Source: Nemertoderma westbladi
Lineage: Eukaryota; Xenacoelomorpha; Nemertodermatida; Nemertodermatidae
NCBI GenBank assembly: GCA_032718475.1
Contig: JAUCBJ010007054.1
Location: forward strand, 1-52,406
DNA: 52,406 bases
Reading direction: 5' to 3'
Shown: positions 32,991-44,777 of the stretch, piece after piece
Numbering within the stretch: position 1 is the first letter of the stretch
How the letters are laid out: every line of letters starts with the position of its first letter
Notes under the pieces: model-generated
Told to the model about the DNA's origin: nothing
Seen by the model: the letters and a program-made list of their open reading frames with translations, nothing else
The model's database searches: none
Made by a program: the position numbers and the translations under genes

Positions 32991-35900
32991 TCTTTCGACC
33001 CCACAGAACGCTCCCACTGATATCAACTTATTCTACCTGCTTACATCTACTCTTTCTACCCCACAGACCGCATCCAATGATTTATACTCTTTCTACCTGC
33101 TAACATATACTCTTTCTATCGACAGACCGCTCCCGCTAACATCTACTCTTTCTATCCACAGACCGCTCCCACTAACATCTACTCTTTCTACCTGCTAACA
33201 TCTACTCTTTCTACCCACAGACGGCTTCCACTGATATCTACTCTTTCTACCTACAGACCGCTCCCGCTAACATCTACTCTTTCTATTCACAGACCGCTCC
33301 CACTGATATCTACTCTTTCTACCTGCAAACATCTACTCTTTCTACCCACAGACCGCTTCCACTAACATCTACTCTTTCTACCCACACGCACACACCCCTC
33401 CCACTAACATCTACTCTTTCTACCCACAGACCGCTCCCACTAACATCTACTCTTTCTACCTACTAACATCTACTCTTTCTGCCCACAGACCGCTCCCACT
33501 GTTATCTACTATTTCTACCCACAGACCGCTCCCACTGATATCTACTCGTTCTACCCACAGACCGCTCCCGATAAAATGTACTATTTCTACACAGACCGCT
33601 CCAACTAACATCTACTCTTTCTACCCACTAACATCTACTCTTTCTACCCACAGACAGCTCCCACTGCTTTCTACTCTTTCTACCCACAGACCGCTCCCAC
33701 TTTTATCTACTCTTTCTACCCACAGACTGCTCCCGATAAAATCTAATATTTCTACACAGACCGCTCCCATTAACATCTACTCTTTCTACCCACAGACCGC
33801 TCCCACTAACATCTACTCTTTCTACCCACAGATCGCACCCACTAACATCTACTCTTTCTACCCCACAGACCGCTCCCGCTAACATCTACTCTTTCAATCC
33901 AGAAACCGCTCCCACTGATATCTACTCTTTCTACCTGGTAACATCTACACTTTCTACCCCACAGACCGCTCCCACTGATATATACTCTTTCTACCTGGTA
34001 ACATCTACTCTTTCTACCCACTAACATCTACTCATTCGCACCCACAGACCGCTCCCACTGATATATAATCTTTCTACCTGATAACATCTACTCTTTTTAC
34101 ATGCTAACATCTGCTCTTTCTACCCACAGACCGCACCCACTGATGTCTACTCTTTCTACCTGCTAACATCTACTCTTTATATCCACAGACCGCTCCCACT
34201 AACATCTACTCTTTCTACCCACAGACCGCTCCCGCTAACATCTACTCTTTCTACCCACAGACCACTCCCACTGATATCTACTCTTTCTACCTAGTAACAT
34301 CTACTATTTCTGCCCCACAGACCGCTCCCACGTATATATACTCTTTCTACCTGCTAACATCTACTATTTCTACTCCACAGACCGCTCCCACTGATATCAA
34401 CTTATTCTACCTGCTTACATCTACTATTTCTGCCCCACAGACCGCTCCCACGTATATATACTCTTTCTACCTGCTAACATCTACTATTTCTACTCCACAG
34501 ACCGCTCCCACTGATATCAACTTATTCTACCTGCTTACATCTACTCTTTCTACCCCACAGACCGCATCCAATGATTTATACTCTTTCTACCTGCTAACAT
34601 ATACTCTTTCTATCGACAGACCGCTCCCGCTAACATCTACTCTTTCTACCCACAGACCGCTCCCGCTAACATCTACTCTTTCTATCCACAGACCACTCCC
34701 ACTGATATCTACTCTTTCCACTTGGTAACATCTACACTTTCTACCCCACAGACCGCTCCCACTGATATCTACTCTTTCTACCTGGTAACATCTACTCTTT
34801 CTGCCCCACAGACCGCTCCCACGTATATATACTCTTTCTACCTGCTAACATCTACTCTTTCGACCCCACAGAACGCTCCCACTGATATCAACTTATTCTA
34901 CCTGCTTACATCTACTCTTTCTACCCCACAGACCGCATCCAATGATTTATACTCTTTCTACCTGCTAACATATACTCTTTCTATCGACAGACCGCTCCCG
35001 CTAACATCTACTCTTTCTACCCACAGACCGCTCCCGCTAACATCTACTCTTTCTATCCACAGACCACTCCCACTGATATCTACTCTTTCCACTTGGTAAC
35101 ATCTACACTTTCTACCCCACAGACCGCTCCCACTGATATCTACTCTTTCTACCTGCTAACATATACTCTTTTTACATGCTATCATCTACTCTTTCTACCC
35201 ACAGACCGCACCCACTGATTTCTACTCTTTCTACCTGCTAACATCTACTCGTTCTATCCACAGACCGCCCCCACTGATATCTACTCTTTCTACCCACAGA
35301 CCGCTCCCGCTAACATCTACTCTTTCTACCCACAGACCGCTCCCACTGATATCTACTCTTTCTACCTGGTAACATCTACTCTTTCTGCCCCACAGACCGC
35401 TCCCACTGATATCAACTCTTTCTACCTGCTAACATCTATTCTTTCTGCCCCACAGACCGCTCCCACTGATATCTACTCTTTCTACCTGGTAACATCTACT
35501 CTTTCTACCCCACAGACCGCTTTCACTGATATCTAATCTTTCTACCTGGTAACATCTACTCTTTCTACCCCACAGACCGCTTTCACTGATATCTAATCTT
35601 TCTACCTGCTAACATTTACTCTTTCTACCTGCTAACATCTACTCTTTCTATCCACAGACCGCCCCCACTGATATCTACTCTTTCTACCCACAGACCGCTC
35701 CCGCTAACATCTACTCTTTCTACCCACAGACCGCTCCCACTGATATCAACTCTTTCTACCTGCTAACATCTACTCTTTCTGCCCCACAGACCGCTCCCAC
35801 TGATATCTACTCTTTCTACCTGGTAACATCTACTCTTTCTACCCCACAGACCGCTTTCACTGATATCTAATCTTTCTACCTGCTAACATCTACTCTTTCT

Positions 35901-38900
35901 ACCCACTAACATCTACTCTTTCTACCCACAGACCGCTCCCGCTAACATCTACTCTTTCTACCCACAGACCGCTCCCGCTAACATCTACTCTTTCTACCCC
36001 ATAGACCGCACCCACTAACATCTACTCTTTCTACCTGCTAACATCTACTATTTCTACCCACAGACAGCTCCCACTGATATCTACTCTTTCTACCTGGTAA
36101 CATCTACCATTTCTACTCCACAGACCGCTCCCACTGATATCTACTCTTTCTACCCACAGACCGCTCCCACTAACATCTACTCTTTCTACCCATACACCCC
36201 TCCCACTAACATCTACTCTTTCTACCCACAGACCGCTCCCACTAACATCTACTCTTTCTACCCACTAACATCTACTCTTTCTACCCACAGACCGCTCCCA
36301 CTGTTATCTACTATTTCTACCCACAGACCGTTCCCACTGATATCTACTCACAGACCGCTCCCACTGATATCTACTCACAGACCGCTCCAACTAACATCTA
36401 CTCTTTCTACCCACTAACATCTACTCTTTCTACCCACAGACAGCTCCCACTGTTATCTACTCTTTCCACCCACAGACCGCTCCCACTTTTATCTACTCTT
36501 TCTACCCACAGACCGCTCCCGATAAAATCTAATATTTCTACACAGCCCGCTCCCATTAACATATACTCGTTCTACCCCACAGACCGCTCCCACTAACACC
36601 CACTCGTTCTACCCCACAGACCGCTCCCACTGATATCTACTCTTTCTACCTGCTAACATCTACTCTTTCTACCTACAGACCGCTCCCTCTAACATCTTCT
36701 CTTTCTTCCCACAGACCGCTCCCACTGATATCAACTTATTCTACCTGCTTACATCTACTCTTTCTACCCCACAGACCGCATCCAATGATTTATACTCTTT
36801 CTACCTGCTAACATATACTCTTTCTATCGACAGACCGCTCCCGCTAACATCTACTCTTTCTACCCACAGACCGCTCCCGCTAACATCTACTCTTTCTATC
36901 CACAGACCACTCCCACTGATATCTACTCTTTCTACTTGGTAACATCTACACTTTCTACCCCACAGACCGCTCCCACTGATATCTACTCTTTCTACCTGCT
37001 AACATATACTCTTTTTACATGCTATTATCTACTCTTTCTCCCCACAGACCGCACCCACTGATTTCTACTCTTTCTACCTGCTAACATCTAATCTTTCTAT
37101 CCACAGACCGCTCCCGCTAACATCTACTCTTTCTACCCACAGACCGCTCCCGCTAACATCTACTCTTTCTACCTGGTAACATCTACTCTTTCTACCCACA
37201 GACCGCTCCCACTGATATCAACTCTTTCTACCTGCTAACATCTACTCTTTCTACCCACAGACCGCTCCCGCTAACATCTACTCTTTCTCCCCACAGACCG
37301 CTCCCACTGATATCTACTCTTTCTACCTGGTAACATCTACTCTTTCTACCCACAGACCGCTCCCACTGATATCAACTCTTTCTACCTGCTAACATCTACT
37401 CTTTCTACCCCACAGACCGCTTTCACTGATATCTAATCTTTCTACCTGCTAACATCTACTCTTTCTACCTGCTAACATCTACTCTTTCTACCTGCTAACA
37501 TATACTCTTTCTCCCCACAGACCGCACCCACTGATTTCTACTCTTTCTACCTGCTAACATCTAATCTTTCTATCCACAGACCGCTCCCGCTAACATCTAC
37601 TCTTTCTACCCCACAGACCGCACCCACTAACATCTACTCTTTCTACCCACATACCGCTCCCGCTAACATCTACTCTTTCTATTCACAGACAGCTCCCACT
37701 GATATCTACTCTTTCTACCTGGTTACATCTACCCTTTCTACTCCACAGACCGCTCCCACTGATATCTACTCTTTCTACCTGCAAACATCTACTCTTTCTA
37801 CCCACAGACCGCTCCCACTAACATCTACTCTTTCTACCCACTAACATCTACTCTTTCTACCCACAGACCGCTCCCACTGTTATCTACTATTTCTACCCAC
37901 AGACCGTTCCCACTGATATCTACTCTTTCTACCCACAGACCGCTCCCGATAAAATCTACTATTTTTACACAGACCGCTCCAACTAACATCTACTCTTTCT
38001 ACCCACTAACATATACTCTTTCTACCCACAGACAGCTCCCACTGTTATCTACTCTTTCTACCCACAGACCGCTCCCACTTTTATCTACTCTTTCTACCCA
38101 CAGACCGCTCCCGATAAAATCTAATATTTCCACACAGCCCGCTCCCATTAACATCTACTCTTTCTACCCACAGACCGCTCCCACTGACATCTACTCTTTC
38201 TACCCACTGACCGCTCCCACTGTTATCTACTCTTTCTACCCACAGACCGCTCCCACTCCTATCTACTCTTTCTACCCACAGACAGCTCCCGATAAAATCT
38301 ACTATTTCTACACATACCGCTCCCACTAACATCTACTCTTTCTACCCACAGATCGCTCCCACTAAGATCTACTCTTTCTACCCACAAACATCTTATCTTT
38401 CTACCCACAGATCGCCCCCGCTAACATCTACTCTTTCTACCCACAGACAGCTCCCACTAACATCTACTCTTCCTACCCCACAGACCGCACCCACTAACAT
38501 CTACTCTATCTACCCACTAACATCTTATCTTTCTACCCACAGATCGCCCCCGCTAACATCTACTCTTTCTACCCACTAACATCTACTCTTTCTACCCACA
38601 GACAGCTCCCACTGTTATCTACTCTTTCTACCCACAGACCGCTCCCACTTTTATCTACTCTTTCTACCCACAGACCGCTCCCGATAAAATCTAATATTTC
38701 CACACAGCCCGCTCCCATTAACATCTACTCTTTCTACCCACAGACCGCTCCCACTAACATCTACTCTTTCTACCCACTGACCGCTCCCACTGTTATCTAC
38801 TCTTTCTACCCACAGACCGCTCCCACTCCTATCTACTCTTTCTAACCACAGACAGCTCCCGATAAAATCTACTATTTCTACACATACCGCTCCCACTAAC

Positions 38901-40167
38901 ATCTACTCTTTCTACCCACAGATCGCTCCCACTAAGATCTACTCTTTCTACCCACAAACATCTTATCTTTCTACCCACAGATCGCCCCCGCTAACATCTA
39001 CTCTTTCTACCCACAGACAGCTCCCACTAACATCTACTCTTCCTACCCCACAGACCGCACCCACTAACATCTACTCTATCTACCCACTAACATCTTATCT
39101 TTCTACCCACAGATCGCCCCCGCTAACATCTACTCTTTCTACCCACAAACATCTTATCTTTCTACCCACAGATCGCCTCCGCTAACATCTAGTCTTTGTA
39201 CCCACAGACCGCACCCACTAACATCTACTCTATCTACCCACTAACATCTTATCTTTCTACCCACAGATCGCCACCGCTAACATCTACTCTTTCTACCCAC
39301 TAACATCTTCTCTTTCTACCCACAGATCGCTCACGCTAACATCTACTCTTTCTACCCACAAACATCTTATCTTTCTACCCACAGATCGCCCCCGCTAACA
39401 TCTACTCTTCCTACCCCACAGACCGCACCCACTAACATCTTATCTTTCTACCCACAGATCGCCCCCGCTAACATCTACTCTTTCTACCCACTAACATCTT
39501 CTCTTTCTACCCACAGATCGCTCCCACTAACATCTACTCTTCCTACCCCACAGACCGCACCCACTAACATCTTATCTTTCTACCCACAGATCGCCCCCGC
39601 TAACATCTACTCTTTCTACCCACAGATCGCCTCCGCTAACATCTACTCTTTGTACCCACAGACCGCACCCACTAACATCTACTCTATCTACCCACTAACA
39701 TCTTATCTTTCTACCCACAGATCGCCACCGCTAACATCTACTCTTTCTACCCACTAACATCTTCTCTTTCTACCCACAGATCGCTCACGCTAACATCTAC
39801 TCTTTCTACCCACAAACATCTTATCTTTCTACCCACAGACCGCTCCCACTAACATCTACTCTTCCTACCCCACAGACCGCACCCACTAACATCTTATCTT
39901 TCTACCCACAGATCGCCCCCGCTAACATCTACTCTTTCTACCCACTAACATCTTCTCTTTCTACCCACAGATCGCCCCCACTAACATCTACTCTTTCTAC
40001 CCACTAACATATTCTCTTTCTACCCACAGACCGCTCCCACTAACATCTTATCTTTCTTCCCCACAGACAGCTCCCACTAACATCACAACTAACAACACTT
40101 CCACTGATATTTACTCTTTCTACCCCACAGACCGCTCCCACTAACATCTACTCTTTCTACCCCACAG
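32991..40167. repeat. Satellite array 3 (right part of array 2/3)
   Basis: Same family as array 2 but more mixed: 36-bp units with CCACAGACCGCTCCCACTGA, 23-bp units, and diverged forms such as CAGATCGCCCCCGCTAAC (38,400-40,000) and CCGATAAAATCTAATATTTC. It contains longer duplications, for example a 570-bp period between about 38,081 and 38,902 and several copies of a 110-bp block with CAACTTATTCTACCTGCTTA (33,008; 34,503; 34,878; 36,716, and 20,026 in array 2). No gene lies within it. Confidence 0.93.
34748..34988. repeat. Paralogous empty site of the BEL insertion
   Basis: The sequence around 34821-34900 is the uninterrupted version of the two flanks of the BEL element. The left flank (to CATCTACTCTTT at 20381) is followed here by CGACCCCACAGAACGCTCCC, the same rare variant found right after the 3' LTR. 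TCTTT occurs once (34856-34860) and not twice. Confidence 0.9.
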
Positions 40168-40422
40168 ACCAAACCCACTAACATATATTCCTTTTACAAC
40201 AATGACTTCGAACCTCTTCACAAGAACTACGTCCCCAAACTCTCTGACCCCGGTGCTGCTGAACCTATCGATGTGCTGCCGTAAATTGAGTCCCCCGATG
40301 AGAGTGAAGGAGATTCCGATAGCGACGATGTGTTGAAGCCGTTGGAAAGAGTCGAGACTCCGCTGGCTGAGAGATCAGTGACACCGGTCCCGGGATCTGT
40401 TACTAAGGTTGGTTCATGGTAA
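40168..40422 (+). pseudogene. Decayed acidic coding segment adjoining the satellite
   Basis: Directly after the last CCCCACAG of array 3, one frame reads 84 codons with one TAA at 40282-40284 and a terminal TAA at 40420. The first residues (KPTNIYSFY) continue the translated satellite unit. Beyond them the frame reads NNDFEPLHKNYVPKLSDPG and, after the stop, ESPDESEGDSDSDD and TPLAERSVTPVPG, an acidic Ser/Pro-rich composition. The base composition is more GC-rich than its surroundings. This looks like a former exon with a 3' splice site at 40167. The family is unknown, and chance coding potential is not excluded; the antisense strand is also open. Confidence 0.4.
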
Positions 40423-41041
40423 TTAATATTCATCCGTATACATTCATATATGTTGTGTTTTGATAACTTTGACTAACAAGATTGTAACTGCAACGTTTAC
40501 TGTGTGAGAATTGTATTTTATACCATGAGCCGTGCTGCAGTTGTTTGGCAATACACCCTATATCGAAATTTAATTTAAAAAATATTTGATCAATTTGTGT
40601 AACTTGACACGCTTTTTTCAAGTACACTCACACAAGGTGCGCCGTTTGTATCTAACAGATAGGACATTGGTAACTAACTCAATGTCAAGACGAAACTATA
40701 CAATCCCTTATCCCATTGTTTGATAGAGGCCCCCCTGTAGTGACGCACTGCTTTCTTCCTATTGACTCTCACTGCATTCCATTGAATATAACTCCCCATA
40801 CACACACCGGCTCCATGAATGACCAACTCACATAGGAACTTACATTAGAGATTCATTTTACTGTTAGGAATTCAGCCAATAGCAGCCGATATTGGCTCAA
40901 CTAATTCAGTATCGATTTTTGGGTATTAATTATCGCCTTTTTGACCCCGGCTGTGGTATAAAATCATTAACCGTGTGTTAGAGCTATTATTCTCTACATT
41001 ATGTGATGCCGGTTACTTTTATGTAGTTTGTAGTAATTTGT
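40423..41041 (+). promoter_or_regulatory. Upstream region and TATA box of the secreted repeat-protein gene
   Basis: Unique AT-rich DNA. TATAAAA at 40957-40963 lies about 80 bases before the ATG at 41042, so transcription should start near 40985-40995. The short leader then includes a minimal upstream ATG-TGA and a seven-codon upstream ORF (ATGCCGGTTACTTTTATGTAG region, near 41004), which could reduce translation. Nothing else is recognised between 40423 and 40950. Confidence 0.65.
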
Positions 41042-42885
41042 ATGGCAATGTCGTTCGTGGTTATTTTTCTTACTGTTTTGTGTTTAGCTAGTGCAGCTCC
41101 TCTTAAAGAAACATCAGATGAAGGTGAGAAAATTACAGTTAATACTATTTAATTATTTCTTATGCTAAAACACATTATGTAGCCGTAGCGTAGCATTTAA
41201 TAATATTCTGGACACTATCATACTAATAGTTATCTATAATAAGGCCTGTGATTGTTGGTGTATGCCGACTTACACACTTTTTTTTTTGATAAGTCTACCT
41301 GTCTGAGTTTTATGTACGAAATTTAACGCCCATGTAAAGAATATCCGGTTTTCAATTTTCGGTTTATATAAGCCTATGAAGAATTTGTATATTTCTCATT
41401 TAACTGTTTTATTGCGCTAAATTTTTTTATGTTTCGTTTATTGTTTTGGTTAGAATTCAGCCTTGCTGAAACCTGTATTTTTTGTTAAAACCTGGTGTTC
41501 TTAATTAAAAGTGAATTACAAAGTGGGTAAACTGCAAAGTGAATATAACGGCAGCAGGTTTACATTACATGGGTCCGTTTTTTATATAGTCCTAGTCTGC
41601 TTGTGTGTTTGGGGACCAGAATCTGCACTGCACTCGCACTTCTACGCACCAACCTGCCAAGTCAATGGTAAATAATTCAAAATGTTGGGGTGGGGAAATG
41701 AGATCTGTTACTGATGTCCGAGAAAAGAATGATATAGTTGCCGATATTTCAACCAAACAGTCAATCAATCAATTAATCAATTTATAAAATAATTACAAGA
41801 TACCAATACCGGGCTGAACTCGGACCGTGTGCTATCTACCGACTAACTACAGACTACTCGAACTACAGAGACTACTTCCTATAATGTATAACTATTAGCC
41901 ATCTAATTATATTTTATTATATAGGCCTACCGGTAATTAAATATTACGCTTTCTTTCTTAAAAATTCAAAATTGGAACTACATGGCTTCAGTTTGGTTCA
42001 GGTTTGAATGATAATGAATATTAAAATTAAATAATTTTATTAATTAAATGATAGGTTTCTGTTTGTCACTCAAATACTAATTTTTGTTTATTTTTTTGAA
42101 AACAATATTTATTTTTTGTAGACGATTTGGAGACCAGATCCATAGGTTTCGGGCCGGATATCGGCCGTTCGGTAACCAATGTGTACAACCAGGACCTCGG
42201 CGACGTCTACCGCCCCGTAGTCAGCGAATCGGTCCACCACATCGACCGGGGGATGGTCCATCGTCCGGTCCATTCGGTCCATCACGTGGACGCCGGACGG
42301 ATAATCAAACCGGTCCACTCGGTTCACAGCGTGGACGCGGGCCCGATCCTGAAGCCGGTCTACTCGGTCTCCTACAAGGAGGTGGGTCGGCGGACGCGAC
42401 CGGTGCACACGGTGCGGAACGTCGATATGGGGCGGTTACTGCGGCCGGTGCATACGGTGCACCAGGAGGCGGTGGGCCGGTTGGTGCAGCCGGTGGTGCA
42501 GCGGAGGGTGCACCAGCAGCACGTGGGGAGGTTGGTGCGACCGGTGGCCGAGACGGTGACCGCGGTGCGGAGGGTCGAGGTGGGGGGTGTGGGGGTCGTG
42601 GGAGGGGGTGTTGTGGGAGGGGGGGTTGTGGGCGTCGGGGCGCTGAGGGGGGTGGGCGTTGGGGCAGTGAGGGGGGTGGGCGTTGGGGCGGTGCGAGGCG
42701 TCGGTGCCGTGGGCGTCGGCGCCGTGGGCGTCGGTGCCGTGGGCGTTGGAGCCGTGGGCGTCGGTGGCGTGGGCGTGGGTGGCTACCCACCCGGTATACA
42801 CTCCCCCCATTACAACTACCACCCCGGACATAAAACCTACCCCTACAACCCCAACTATCCTTACTTCCATCACTACAGAAAGTAA
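41042..42885 (+). CDS. Secreted His/Val/Gly-rich repeat protein, two exons
   Basis: Exon 1 (41042-41123) encodes a clear signal peptide, MAMSFVVIFLTVLCLASA, followed by APLKETSDE. GTGAGA starts a 998-bp phase-1 intron that ends TTTTTTGTAG at 42121. Exon 2 (42122-42885) continues in frame to a TAA; the product has 281 residues. After an acidic propeptide-like start come about seven 15-residue repeats of the type PVHSVHHVDAGRIIK. A long Gly/Val tract (GVGAVGVGAVG) and a Tyr/His/Pro-rich tail (HYNYHPGHKTYPYNPNYPY) follow. This is the architecture of an extracellular structural or matrix protein: elastin-like Gly-Val plus crosslink-capable Tyr and His. A shell, cuticle or adhesive role is inference. 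The gene is intact, with a TATA box upstream and AATAAA at its stop. Exon 2 is far more GC-rich than its surroundings. Confidence 0.8.
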
Positions 42886-42989
42886 ATAAACTCTCATCGC
42901 TAAAAGAAAAAAGAAACACGAAAAGAAGAAACAATAACTCACCAACATATGTTTATTAAACTCCATTAATTTCATTAATGATTAATAAA
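42885..42989 (+). terminator. Polyadenylation signals of the repeat-protein gene
   Basis: AATAAA occurs at 42885-42890, overlapping the stop codon, and again at 42984-42989. The second is better placed for a 3' untranslated region of about 120 bases. Confidence 0.55.
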
Positions 42990-43009
42990 TTCCATCTCAG
43001 CTGGTTACC

Positions 43010-43310
43010 TTCTGTGCTCAGCGACTATTATTAGCTTCGCTTAGCACAATAGTGCTTAGCTAATGTTTAGCATTCATTCGCCGCGACTCTTGTCTTTATA
43101 TTCGTTTTGCGTAAACCCGCTGGTTACCTTTGTGCTCGGTATATTTACTGTAACTTAGCACAATAGTGCTTAGCTAATTTAAGCAATTATTTGCAGCTGT
43201 TTATTTAATTTATTGCTCTACTTATAAAGTTTTACTATAGATGGCGAGGTTTAGTTGTGCTCAGTAATAGAGTATCTTAGCACAATTGTGCTTAGCAAAT
43301 CTTAGTACCA
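43010..43310. repeat. Three imperfect copies of a 115-bp hairpin repeat
   Basis: TTAGCACAATAGTGCTTAGC at 43041 and 43155, and the related TTAGCACAATTGTGCTTAGC at 43277, each form an AGCAC/GTGCT hairpin. The first two are preceded by GCTGGTTACCTT...GTGCTC, and the third by a weaker match. Spacing is 114 and 122 bp. The copies follow the 3' end of the gene directly. Confidence 0.8.
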
Positions 43311-43457
43311 TATTGCTGCTTGTAGTGACTTGTTTCTCGATATTAGCTTCCTCTGTTAGATTATTACCTGGTGTACCTAGTGTTTCCAATAAACTCATTT
43401 TTAATTACAACCGGTGATATAAAGGTTATGAAACTTCAGCTCATACGCAGTGGGGTA

Positions 43458-43640
43458 GGGGGGGGGGGGGGGGGGTCTATAATTCCACCGTTCTACTAAT
43501 AAATGATTTACTTAGAAAAGAACATCAAGAAAGAACCTTCGGGCAGCATAACTGCAAGGCCATCTCGACTACATTATTCTAAATGGCTAGCTTAACTATG
43601 GCTAGTTATATATTGGCTTCCGACACACTCAAACCCCCCC

Positions 43641-43671
<31 letters not shown>
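43458..43671. repeat. G18 and C24 homopolymer tracts with (AC)n
   Basis: An uninterrupted run of 18 G lies at 43458-43475 and a run of 24 C at 43634-43657, followed by an AC dinucleotide repeat to about 43671. The two tracts are complementary in sense and 158 bp apart. Exact lengths could be sequencing artefacts. Confidence 0.9.
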
Positions 43672-43772
43672 AGTTGGAAGCGGCTATGGTATGATTATAA
43701 CTGTTCGCTTCTGACTTGTAGTTTTGCCTCGCCTCACACTATAAAACATTCCATTATTTATTTGGGCCTCAG

Positions 43773-43896
43773 GAATTCTTAGCCCGCAAAACAATAACGT
43801 TTATTGTTTTGGTTCCCCCAATACGCCTCTGAAACCTTGCTCCTTTACTAACCTGATCCTTTAATATTGCTAAGAATACTCTCGGGCTAAGAATTC
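43773..43896. repeat. Nested inverted repeats, possible MITE remnant
   Basis: GAATTCTTAGCCCG (43773-43786) and CGGGCTAAGAATTC (43883-43896) are perfect 14-bp inverted repeats 96 bp apart. Immediately inside the left arm, CAAAACAATAA-CGT-TTATTGTTTTG (43787-43811) is a perfect 11-bp stem. No target duplication is obvious. Confidence 0.8.
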
Positions 43897-44777
43897 ACCC
43901 AACCTTTATTTGGTTAGACAAGAATCTCAGGCGTCACCCAAGTTTTACGCTAGTTTTACAATTATAAACGAATAATTGCTATTCCCGTCTGTCATTTAAC
44001 ACCGCAAGAATCGAGAGTTACTAAGTCTGAAATTATCTCATATCATAAACAACAATAAACTAAAGTCAGAACAGGTTAAAGTTTTATTCTTGGGAGTAAT
44101 CCGCTGTTATTTGGGTCGAATTACCCCTGGAGAGGGTTGAAATTTGTTTGCTATCTGTTAATTAGTTGCTCACTTCTTAAAAATAAATTCCGCATCCTTA
44201 ATTAAATCTCCAATTTATTAATGTAACAAACAATTATTTGTTTTACATACTTTACCTACCCTACCATATCATTGTTAATATATCAAACCTATTTATTTAC
44301 ACTTAATCAATATTATCTTTTTAAATTCTCTAATAACACAGGAGCTATTATTGTTAGTCGGCAATATAAATCAATAATTCATCCTAGGTAATCCCATGTT
44401 ACACACTAACGGATCAATATCATTGGCTAATATACAACATCCCCCGGCCCTCCCATTGGTCAGCTACTAAGTATTGCTTGTTACCATGGTTGGTCATTCT
44501 AACTTGAATGTATTCGCAACAGGTATTGGGTAAGCAAGCTAAAGGTGTTTAACGTAATAAGACACGAGGTTGCCAAATGTAACATATGATTTTGACAGTA
44601 TAAATGTTTAATTTTCTGAAATATTTTCTGTTGTTTAGTTTATTTATTTATTTACTTATATATTTCATGTTTCTCAGCTCAAAAGTTTATTTTATTATAC
44701 TTCTGCGTATAGTAGTAATATAAACTGTTTCAATATTTTTTTACGTTAACGTTTAAGGTAATATAATTTATATTTCA
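43897..44777. other. Unique AT-rich intergenic DNA
   Basis: No open frame above chance, RNA gene or repeat family was recognised. The last 130 bases are very AT-rich and may include the promoter of the candidate gene at 44778. Confidence 0.6.

Noticed and set aside
40655-40690. Small inverted repeat GACATTG...CAATGTC
   Set aside because: A seven-base stem is expected by chance in a region of this size.
42084-42975. Alternative open frames over exon 2 of the secreted gene
   Set aside because: They are shadows of a GC-rich exon. Only the frame that joins the signal-peptide exon with correct phase is supported.
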